Assembly: GCA_964541155.1 (NCBI GenBank)
Contig: CAZIPC010000002.1
Span: forward strand, 1-64,000
Length of the DNA stretch: 64,000 nucleotides
Direction: 5' to 3'
Origin: UBA4416 sp964541155
GTDB taxonomy: Bacteria > Bacteroidota > Bacteroidia > B-17B0 > Aurantibacillaceae
The position numbers and the translations under genes were made by a program. Under the pieces are notes generated by a model. It did not search any database. It was not told the DNA's origin and was given only the letters and a program-made list of their open reading frames with translations. This document shows, piece after piece, positions 52,916-59,930 of this stretch. Position 1 is the stretch's first letter, and every line of letters begins with the position of its first letter.

Positions 52916-54454
52916 CTAACCAGCCCAACCATCTCTATCTAAACTTCGGTACTGAATTGCTTCGGCTATATGATTTGTTTTTAATGTGAAAGAATCGTCT
53001 AGGTCTGCTATTGTTCGTGCTACTTTTAGTATTCTATCATACGCTCTTGCCGATAATCCTAAACGTTCCATTGCTGTTTTTAGAAGAGAATTACTTGAAT
53101 CATCTAAAGCACAGTAATTTTTTAAATCTTTTGTGCGCATTTGGGCATTACAGTAAATTCCTTCTATTTGTTGATAACGGTCGGTTTGAATTTTTCTTGC
53201 TTTTACAACCCGTTTCCTGATATCTTTACTTGTTTCTGTGTGTTGAGCTTTACTTAATTCGCTAAAAGGCACTGGAGTAACCTCAACATGTAAATCAATT
53301 CTATCTAATAAAGGTCCTGAGATCTTATTTAAATATTTTTGAACAACCCCTGGAGCGCACACGCATTCTTTTTCTGGATGATTGTAGTATCCGCAAGGAC
53401 AAGGATTCATGCTTGCCATTAACATAAAGCTTGCCGGGTATTCAACACTAAAGCGTGCTCTTGAAATGGTAACAATTCTATCTTCTAACGGTTGCCTCAT
53501 TACCTCTAATACGGTTCTTTTAAATTCCGGTAATTCATCTAAAAACAATACTCCATTATGCGCTAATGATATTTCTCCAGGTTGAGCATTCATCCCTCCT
53601 CCTACTAAGGCTACATCTGATATGGTGTGGTGCGGATGTCTAAAAGGCCGACTGGTAATTAATCCCATTGTTTTTGATGTTTTTCCAGCAACACTATGAA
53701 TTTTAGTTGTTTCTAAAGATTCGTCTAATGTTAACGGTGGCAAAATAGAAGAAATCCGCTTACTCAACATTGTTTTTCCGGCACCAGGTGGGCCTATTAA
53801 AATAACGTTATGCCCTCCCGAAGCAGCTATTTCCAATGCTCTTTTAATGTTTTCTTGTCCTTTCACATCTGCAAAATCAAACTCTATTTGATCAAGCCGA
53901 GTTAAAAATTCTTTTTCTACATCTATGGTTATTGGTTCAAGGAATTGTGTTTTGTTAAAAAAATTTATCACTTGTTGTATATGTGAAACGCCATAAACTT
54001 CTAATCCATCAACAACTGCTGCTTCCATAGCATTAGGTTGAGGTAAAATAATTCCTTTAAATCCTTCTTGTTTTGCCTTAATTGCAATAGGCAATGTGCC
54101 TTTTATAGGACGTAATTCGCCGTCTAGAGATAATTCTCCCATGATAATATATCTAGATACATCTTCAGATTTTATTTGTTCAGACGCAGCCAAAATACCA
54201 ACAGCAATTGTTAAATCATATGCAGATCCTTCTTTTCTGATATCTGCAGGAGCCATGTTAATGGTGATTTGTTTGCCTGGGATTTTTAAATTATTATTTT
54301 TTAAAGCCGCGTCTATTCTTTGATGGCTTTCTTTAACGGCACTATCGGGCAATCCTACTAAATAAAAATTAATTCCTTGTCCAATATGTACTTCAACGGT
54401 TACAGTTGTTGCATTAATTCCATGCACAGCGCTGCCAAATGTTTTTATTAACAT
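52916..54454 (-). CDS. comM: ComM/YifB-family Mg-chelatase-like AAA+ ATPase
   Basis: A 512-residue ATPase. The N-terminal ChlI-like Lon-type domain (LPDSAVKESHQRIDAALKNN, MGELSLDGELRPIKG) is followed by Walker A GPPGAGKT at 221-228, the Walker B region GVLFLDELPEF and a zinc-like Cys cluster (MNPCPCGYYNHPEKECVC). ComM is a hexameric branch-migration helicase that aids natural transformation in Proteobacteria; the same role here is inferred. It is followed by the MerR-B12 gene on the same strand with 64 bp between. Confidence 0.92.
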   Translation of the reverse strand: MLIKTFGSAVHGINATTVTVEVHIGQGINFYLVGLPDSAVKESHQRIDAALKNNNLKIPGKQITINMAPADIRKEGSAYDLTIAVGILAASEQIKSEDVSRYIIMGELSLDGELRPIKGTLPIAIKAKQEGFKGIILPQPNAMEAAVVDGLEVYGVSHIQQVINFFNKTQFLEPITIDVEKEFLTRLDQIEFDFADVKGQENIKRALEIAASGGHNVILIGPPGAGKTMLSKRISSILPPLTLDESLETTKIHSVAGKTSKTMGLITSRPFRHPHHTISDVALVGGGMNAQPGEISLAHNGVLFLDELPEFKRTVLEVMRQPLEDRIVTISRARFSVEYPASFMLMASMNPCPCGYYNHPEKECVCAPGVVQKYLNKISGPLLDRIDLHVEVTPVPFSELSKAQHTETSKDIRKRVVKARKIQTDRYQQIEGIYCNAQMRTKDLKNYCALDDSSNSLLKTAMERLGLSARAYDRILKVARTIADLDDSFTLKTNHIAEAIQYRSLDRDGWAG

Positions 54455-54637
54455 GCAATAAGTTTTGACAAAGAAACAATAAAAAGCTGCGAAGGGTTGC
54501 TACAATTTGTAGCATTTTAATGCTGTTTTAAAAACATACATATAAATGTATTTTGATATATTTATTTTTTATTTTTACGTTTTAATATCTAAAAAACACT
54601 AATTAAACCAGTATATTTATAAACTAAAAACATTATC

Positions 54638-55081
54638 ATGATTAAAAAATTATTTTTTATCCTTACATTATTTGTTGCGACTACACAAATTAAATCTCAA
54701 TCAGAAGAGCCTAGAGAACTGACTTGCTATAATAAATGGTCTATTAAATTTGAAGAACGAGGTGCAGAGGCTGTAGAAGATGGTATTTACTCAGATGTAA
54801 TTATAACATCTCGTATTGGCGCTAAAGCAAATTGCTGGAGTGGCAAAGCGGAAGTTAGAGGTAAAAAATTAGTGAAATTTTATATCATAAAAGAAGATAA
54901 CTCTGAAGAAGAAGTAGTTCGTGCCTGGAAAAACAATTCAAATAAAGATGTTGATATCATCAATGGAATAAGCGAAACAATGCTTACAATTCATAACGAA
55001 TTAATTAATGTATTATGGCCTAAAAAAATTAAATCTAAAAAAGCAGCTCCTAAAAAAGCACCTGAACCAACTGACGATTAA
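54638..55081 (+). CDS. Small secreted protein, function unknown
   Basis: A 147-residue protein with signal peptide (MIKKLFFILTLFVATTQIKSQ). The mature part reads LTCYNKWSIKFEERGAEAVEDGIYSDVIITSRIGAKANCWSG with two cysteines (about 30 and 68) that could pair, and ends in a Lys/Ala/Pro-rich tail (KKIKSKKAAPKKAPEPTDD). No T9SS sorting domain and no recognised family. It is a single-gene unit with a terminator directly after it. Confidence 0.75.
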   Translation: MIKKLFFILTLFVATTQIKSQSEEPRELTCYNKWSIKFEERGAEAVEDGIYSDVIITSRIGAKANCWSGKAEVRGKKLVKFYIIKEDNSEEEVVRAWKNNSNKDVDIINGISETMLTIHNELINVLWPKKIKSKKAAPKKAPEPTDD

Positions 55082-55096
55082 TTTTTTGTAAAATTT

Positions 55097-55120
55097 AACC
55101 CGCTAATAGCGGGTTTTTTT
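55097..55120. terminator. Terminator after the small secreted protein gene
   Basis: AACCCGC (55097-55103) pairs with GCGGGTT (55109-55115), followed by a T7 tract. It ends inside the last bases of the convergent GNAT-like gene region (stop at 55119). Confidence 0.8.
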
Positions 55121-56354
55121 ATTCCTTAAACGGATTTCTAGGAATCCACTCTGTAGGTTGTAAAAATTGCATAAACGGTTTCATAATTAACTTAGAAACC
55201 GTGTTTTGTGGTTTTATATAACACAATAATTCATGAGGCTTAGCCCCTACTGTAGTTTTAATTTCAGAAGCTGTTCGTCCTAAATTAATTTTAGTTTTTT
55301 TCATAATTATTGCCTGTTCAATAAAACTATACAATATGGTTTGATACAACTCGTAGTCCTTGTTAAGAGCATAATCAAACCCTATATAGTGAGCTTCTAC
55401 TTCATTTTCTAAACAAAATCCACAAGCAAACGAAACCATTGTTTGTTCTTTAAACCAAGCATCCACATAAAACGAATTCGTATTTGCTTTTAATAAATCC
55501 TCAAAATAATTTGGGGATAATTGAACTAGTTTAAATTTAGCATGATTAAACACTTGAGTATATAATGCATGCATAGCTTCCTTATAAAAAGACACCTCAT
55601 TTACAGAAAGGCGTTTTTTTGTTAGTAAGGAACTAGCTTTTAAAATCCCTTTAGCTCTATTTCTATATTTTTTAGAAAAACAATTTATGTACTCTGATAA
55701 GTTTGATAACCCTTTTGGTAAATCAATAATCATGTTAGGTTCTACATTAAAATGTTTGAAGCGCTTGCAATACCAACAATCTTTTTCACCAAAACCCTCT
55801 TCGTAAAAATCTTTAACTAATACTGCAGATATTTTTCCTCTTAATTTTTCTGCTCTTGAAACACAATCAATAATGCCTTCTACTAATTTAAATATGGTTT
55901 TTTTACTATTAAGTTCTATAAAAAAGCCATGCTCTCCACTAATAAAATTATTTCCGCAAGTTACCAAACGCATTATAGTTTCATCTTCATTACTAGAAAT
56001 ATACTTTTGAAAAATAGACGCTCTCTTACTTTTCAACTCTGTAATTTGTTGATTCACCATCTCTCCAAATAAAGAGGCAGAGAAATCATTAATTTGAAAA
56101 TACACAACGCCAATAGGAATTTTCTTATTATATACTATTACATATCTAAATCTGAAATGAGATGTTTTTTCTTTGTGTAACACACTTAAATAAGAGTATG
56201 ATAAAAAAACATTATTATTATTTAATGCTGTATTCCATTCTAATTCAGGAGCATCATGTATGTTTTCAAAACAAGTAAAAGTATAATTGCTAAATAATTT
56301 TCTATTCGGTTTTAATATATTCTTTCCTATTATTTTATGGCAAAGGTCAAACAT
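55119..56354 (-). CDS. GNAT/FemAB-like acyltransferase-fold protein
   Basis: A 411-residue cytoplasmic protein resembling the peptidoglycan-biosynthesis/FemAB-GNAT-like families: a substrate-side half with IPIGVVYFQINDF and a later catalytic-like half with FYKEAMHALYTQVF, YFEDLLKANTNSFYVDAWFKEQTMVSFACGF, HYIGFDYALNKDYELYQTILYSFIEQAI and INLGRTASEIKTTVGAKP. The last stretch (LGRTASEIK.TVGA) is the hallmark of double-GNAT acyltransferases of cell-wall or lipid modification. Substrate unknown. Divergent from deoC, 90 bp apart. Confidence 0.7.
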   Translation of the reverse strand: MFDLCHKIIGKNILKPNRKLFSNYTFTCFENIHDAPELEWNTALNNNNVFLSYSYLSVLHKEKTSHFRFRYVIVYNKKIPIGVVYFQINDFSASLFGEMVNQQITELKSKRASIFQKYISSNEDETIMRLVTCGNNFISGEHGFFIELNSKKTIFKLVEGIIDCVSRAEKLRGKISAVLVKDFYEEGFGEKDCWYCKRFKHFNVEPNMIIDLPKGLSNLSEYINCFSKKYRNRAKGILKASSLLTKKRLSVNEVSFYKEAMHALYTQVFNHAKFKLVQLSPNYFEDLLKANTNSFYVDAWFKEQTMVSFACGFCLENEVEAHYIGFDYALNKDYELYQTILYSFIEQAIIMKKTKINLGRTASEIKTTVGAKPHELLCYIKPQNTVSKLIMKPFMQFLQPTEWIPRNPFKE

Positions 56355-56406
56355 GAAAAAGTTTAATAAAGAAAAATTAGATTTTAAAAATACAATTAAT
56401 TATTCT

Positions 56407-56414
56407 TACTTTTG
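56407..56414 (+). promoter_or_regulatory. Candidate -7 box of the deoC operon
   Basis: TACTTTTG matches TAnnTTTG, 30 bp before the deoC ATG at 56445. No TTG sits at the ideal distance upstream. Confidence 0.35.
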
Positions 56415-56444
56415 ATTAAATAACGCGTTTTAATAAACATTAAC

Positions 56445-57347
56445 ATGGCATACGATTTTAAACTAAGCCCAGTCATAGATCAAGTTGGTATTGAAGAAAG
56501 AGTGGCTCGATTTAATACACGAAGTATAAAAAAAAACAGTAAGGTTCAGGCGCTTAAATTAGCCCTTAACATGATTGATTTAACTACTCTAGAAGGAAAA
56601 GATACAGAAGGGAAAGTAAAACAAATGTGTTATAAAGCTATTCATCCACATATCTCTTTACCTGATTTACCTTCAACAGCAGCTGTTTGTGTTTATCCTA
56701 CAATGGTAAAAACAGCCAAGGACTCATTAAAAGGGAGTTCTGTTAAAGTTGCATCTGTATCTACAGCATTTCCAAGTGGAAACTCAACTAAACAAATTAA
56801 ATTATTAGACACAACATTTGCATTAGATAATGGCGCTGATGAAATTGATATGGTCATTAGTCGTGGAGAATTTTTAAAAGGAAATTATCAGTTTGTATTT
56901 GATGAAATTGCTACAATTAAAGATGTATGCAAAAAATACAATGCACGATTAAAAGTAATTTTTGAAACAGGCGAAATTTCAACACTAGATAATGTTCGTC
57001 GTGCTAGCGATATAGCTATTTATGCTGGCGCAGATTTTATTAAAACATCAACTGGAAAAATTGGTGTAGCTGCTACAATGCCTGTAACATTAGTAATGCT
57101 AGATGCTATTAAAGATTATTATTTTAAAACTGGGACTATGATTGGCATGAAACCCGCAGGTGGTATTAGCACCGCAAAAAGTGCTTTACAATATTTAGTA
57201 ATGCTACACGAAACATTAGGTAATGCATGGTTAACAAATAAATGGTTTCGTTTTGGTGCAAGCTCACTAGCTAACGATTTAATTTTACAATTAGAAAAAG
57301 AAGCTAAAGGAGTATACTATAGTAAAGATTATATTTCAATAGATTAA
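56445..57347 (+). CDS. deoC: Deoxyribose-phosphate aldolase
   Basis: A 300-residue class I aldolase of the longer DeoC form. The Schiff-base lysine is Lys200 in ADFIKTSTGK, the second lysine Lys236 in GMKPAGGI, and NGADEIDMVISRG carries the conserved acidic pair. AAVCVYPTMV and VSTAFPSG are further signatures. It splits 2-deoxyribose-5-phosphate to acetaldehyde and glyceraldehyde-3-phosphate. The two ALDH-like genes that follow (45 and 5 bp spacing) would remove the acetaldehyde, so this is a deoxynucleoside catabolic operon. Confidence 0.93.
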   Translation: MAYDFKLSPVIDQVGIEERVARFNTRSIKKNSKVQALKLALNMIDLTTLEGKDTEGKVKQMCYKAIHPHISLPDLPSTAAVCVYPTMVKTAKDSLKGSSVKVASVSTAFPSGNSTKQIKLLDTTFALDNGADEIDMVISRGEFLKGNYQFVFDEIATIKDVCKKYNARLKVIFETGEISTLDNVRRASDIAIYAGADFIKTSTGKIGVAATMPVTLVMLDAIKDYYFKTGTMIGMKPAGGISTAKSALQYLVMLHETLGNAWLTNKWFRFGASSLANDLILQLEKEAKGVYYSKDYISID

Positions 57348-57392
57348 CCTTAATCGTAAAAGTTTATTTTTTCGTAAAAGAACATACACAAA

Positions 57393-58862
57393 ATGGCAAA
57401 AAAAGAAGCTAAAAATTTAGAATACTTTACAGATTGGAAATACGCTCCATCTCCAGAAGCAACCGATCATATTCAACTTCAAAAACAATACAACTTATTT
57501 ATCAATGGTAAATTTGTGAAACCAAACTCTGGTAAGTACTTTGATACCATTAACCCTGCTACCGAAGAAAAAATTTCGAGTATTGCAGAGGCAAACAGTA
57601 AAGATGTTGATAATGCTGTAAAAGCGGCTCGAGGCGCATATACTAAAACATGGCATAAAATGCCTGCTAAAGAACGAGCAAAATACATTTACCGTATAGC
57701 TCGTTTAATACAAGAACGCTCTCGCGAATTATCAGTTATTGAAACACTAAATGGAGGAAAATCAATACGCGAGAGTCGCGATATTGATGTGCCTTTAGCA
57801 GCAAACCATTTTTTTTACTATGCTGGCTGGGCTGATAAATTAGAATATGCTTTTCCAAACCGTCAGCCAAAATCAATAGGCGTTGCCGGACAAATAATTC
57901 CATGGAACTTTCCATTATTAATGGCTGCCTGGAAAATTGCACCAGCTTTGGCAACCGGAAATACTGTTGTGTTAAAACCCGCAGAAACAACTCCTTTAAC
58001 CGCTTTAAAATTAGCCGAAATTATTCAAGAAAGTGAATTACCTGATGGAGTAGTAAATATTGTAACAGGATTTGGAACAACTGGGGCTTCTATTGTTAAT
58101 CATAAAGACGTTAATAAAATTGCATTTACCGGAAGCACACACGTTGGTAAATGGATTCAAAAATCAATAGCTGGCACTGATAAAAAACTAACACTTGAAC
58201 TTGGTGGAAAAGCCGCTAATATTATTTTTGAAGACGCTCCTATTAACCAAGCTGTTGAAGGAATTATTAATGGTATTTTCTTTAACCAAGGTCATGTATG
58301 TTGTGCTGGGTCTCGTTTATTTGTTCAAGAAAGTGTTGCCGAAGAAGTGATAAAAAAATTAAAAGACCGATTAGAAACATTAATTGTTGGAGATCCATTA
58401 GATAAAAACACAGACATTGGCGCTATTAATTCAAAAATGCAACTCAACAAAATTAATGAGTATTTAAAAATAGGCGTAAACGATGGCGCAGAAATGTATC
58501 AAAGTTCATGCTCAATTCCTAAAAAAGGTTTTTTTGTGCGTCCTACTTTATTTTTAAACACTTCACAATCGCATCGTATTTCTCAAGAAGAAATTTTTGG
58601 TCCCGTGTTAGCTATTCAAACATTTCGAACCATTGAAGAGGTTATTGAAAAAGCAAATAATATTCCTTACGGGTTAAGCGCTGGAGTATGGACAGATAAA
58701 GGATCTCGTATTTTTAATTTAACTTCTAAACTTCGAGCGGGGGTTGTTTGGGCAAACACCTATAATAAATTTGATCCAACATCGCCATTTGGTGGATATA
58801 AAGAAAGTGGATTTGGTAGAGAGGGCGGATTACACGGCTTAATACCATACTTAAATTTTTAA
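57393..58862 (+). CDS. Aldehyde dehydrogenase
   Basis: A 489-residue NAD(P)-dependent aldehyde dehydrogenase. The catalytic base is Glu269 in LTLELGGKAANI and the nucleophile a cysteine of HVCCAGSRLF (Cys303 or Cys304); the oxyanion Asn172 is in IIPWNFPLLM and FTGSTHVGKWI lies in the cofactor fold. SGFGREGGLHGL closes the family. In this operon acetaldehyde from DeoC is the natural substrate, giving acetate (or acetyl units); the actual substrate range cannot be read. It ends 5 bp before the half-length ALDH gene. Confidence 0.92.
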   Translation: MAKKEAKNLEYFTDWKYAPSPEATDHIQLQKQYNLFINGKFVKPNSGKYFDTINPATEEKISSIAEANSKDVDNAVKAARGAYTKTWHKMPAKERAKYIYRIARLIQERSRELSVIETLNGGKSIRESRDIDVPLAANHFFYYAGWADKLEYAFPNRQPKSIGVAGQIIPWNFPLLMAAWKIAPALATGNTVVLKPAETTPLTALKLAEIIQESELPDGVVNIVTGFGTTGASIVNHKDVNKIAFTGSTHVGKWIQKSIAGTDKKLTLELGGKAANIIFEDAPINQAVEGIINGIFFNQGHVCCAGSRLFVQESVAEEVIKKLKDRLETLIVGDPLDKNTDIGAINSKMQLNKINEYLKIGVNDGAEMYQSSCSIPKKGFFVRPTLFLNTSQSHRISQEEIFGPVLAIQTFRTIEEVIEKANNIPYGLSAGVWTDKGSRIFNLTSKLRAGVVWANTYNKFDPTSPFGGYKESGFGREGGLHGLIPYLNF

Positions 58863-58867
58863 CAATT

Positions 58868-59746
58868 ATGCAAAGAATAGAAGTTTTAAAAACATATAAA
58901 ATATTTATTGGCGGACAATTTCCTCGTACAGAAAGCGGCCGTTATTATCCTTTAAAATTAAAAAATAACATGACTGTAAATGTTAGTTTATCTTCTCGAA
59001 AAGATTACAGAAATGCCGTAACAGCAGCTCGCGCAGCTTTTAGTGGATGGAGTACTCGTGCAGCATTTAATCGTGGACAAATATTATATCGTATTGCAGA
59101 AATGCTAGAAGGTCGTAAAGACCAATTTTTAGAAGAATTAAAACAATTAGGTTATACCTCTGCTTCTGCTAAAAAAGAAGTGGAAATGAGTATTGATCGT
59201 TTAGTATACTATGCTGGATGGTGCGATAAATACCAACAGTTATTTAGTGCTGTTAATCCCGTTGCTACTTCTCATTTCAACTTCTCTGTTCCTGAACCAA
59301 TGGGAGTAGTAGCAATACTTGCTAATGAGTCATCTGCCTTATTAGGATTAGTTTCTGTTATTGCTCCTGCTATTGCTGGTGGAAATACGTGCATTATATT
59401 AGCGTCTGAAAGTAAACCAACTTGTGCAATTACTTTTGCAGAAGTTATTGCTACAAGTGATGTGCCAGGCGGTGTAATTAATATTGTTACGGGTAGTTGT
59501 AAAGAATTACACTCACATTTTTCTTCACATATGGATGTAAATGCGATTGTTAATTGCAACTCCGAGAAAGATTTTAATAAAACAATTGGTGAAAATGCTT
59601 CTTTAAATGTAAAGCGTGTTTTTAATTGGGATAAAAATTGGATCAATGAAAAAGAACAAGGCCCTTATTATATCACCGACTTACAAGAAATTAAAACAAC
59701 ATGGCATCCTATTGAAAACATTGGTGTTTCTGGGATTAAATACTAA
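58868..59746 (+). CDS. Half-length ALDH homologue without catalytic domain
   Basis: A 292-residue protein that aligns with the N-terminal half of the preceding ALDH (KIFIGGQFPRTESGRYYPLK, AVTAARAAFSGWSTRAAFNRGQILYRIAEMLEGR, RLVYYAGWCDKYQQLF, PEPMGVVAILANESSALLGLVSVIAPAIAGGN, VPGGVINIVTG). It ends shortly after the cofactor region (HMDVNAIVNCNSEKDF). It has no equivalent of Glu269 or the catalytic cysteine, and the FTGST motif is replaced by NCNSEK. The frame is intact and the end is clean, so it is not a simple pseudogene. A partner subunit of the full ALDH is inferred. Confidence 0.85.
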   Translation: MQRIEVLKTYKIFIGGQFPRTESGRYYPLKLKNNMTVNVSLSSRKDYRNAVTAARAAFSGWSTRAAFNRGQILYRIAEMLEGRKDQFLEELKQLGYTSASAKKEVEMSIDRLVYYAGWCDKYQQLFSAVNPVATSHFNFSVPEPMGVVAILANESSALLGLVSVIAPAIAGGNTCIILASESKPTCAITFAEVIATSDVPGGVINIVTGSCKELHSHFSSHMDVNAIVNCNSEKDFNKTIGENASLNVKRVFNWDKNWINEKEQGPYYITDLQEIKTTWHPIENIGVSGIKY

Positions 59747-59761
59747 TTAAAAACTTTTAAT

Positions 59762-59807
59762 AAATGCTCCTCACAATAAACACTACTATTTATTGTGAGG
59801 AGCATTT
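59762..59807. terminator. Terminator of the deoC operon
   Basis: A 19-bp perfect stem, AAATGCTCCTCACAATAAA (59762-59780) with its complement at 59789-59807, 8-nt loop. The T tract after it is short, so it could also act as an mRNA 3' stabiliser. Confidence 0.8.
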
Positions 59808-59879
59808 TAATTACATCTCGTTCAATAGTAAAATATATAAACTAAAAGCGAAAAAATATTCAAGTCTACTGACAAACGC

Positions 59880-59910
59880 TTTGCCTCTTTACTGTTAAAT
59901 TCTATCTTTA
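59880..59910 (+). promoter_or_regulatory. Promoter of leuS
   Basis: TTTG at 59880-59883, then 19 bp, then TATCTTTA (59903-59910), one mismatch from TAnnTTTG. It lies 21 bp before the leuS ATG. The remaining sequence between 59808 and 59880 holds nothing recognisable. Confidence 0.6.
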
Positions 59911-59930
59911 CACCTCGTAAAAACAACACA

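Noticed and set aside
59272..59646. Leftward 124-codon ORF opposite the half-ALDH
   Set aside because: The sense strand has a clear ALDH-like protein in an operon; the antisense frame shows no domain.
58868..59746. Half-ALDH as a pseudogene or frameshift remnant
   Set aside because: The frame is intact with a clean stop and a terminator right after it, and there is no leftover C-terminal ALDH sequence downstream.
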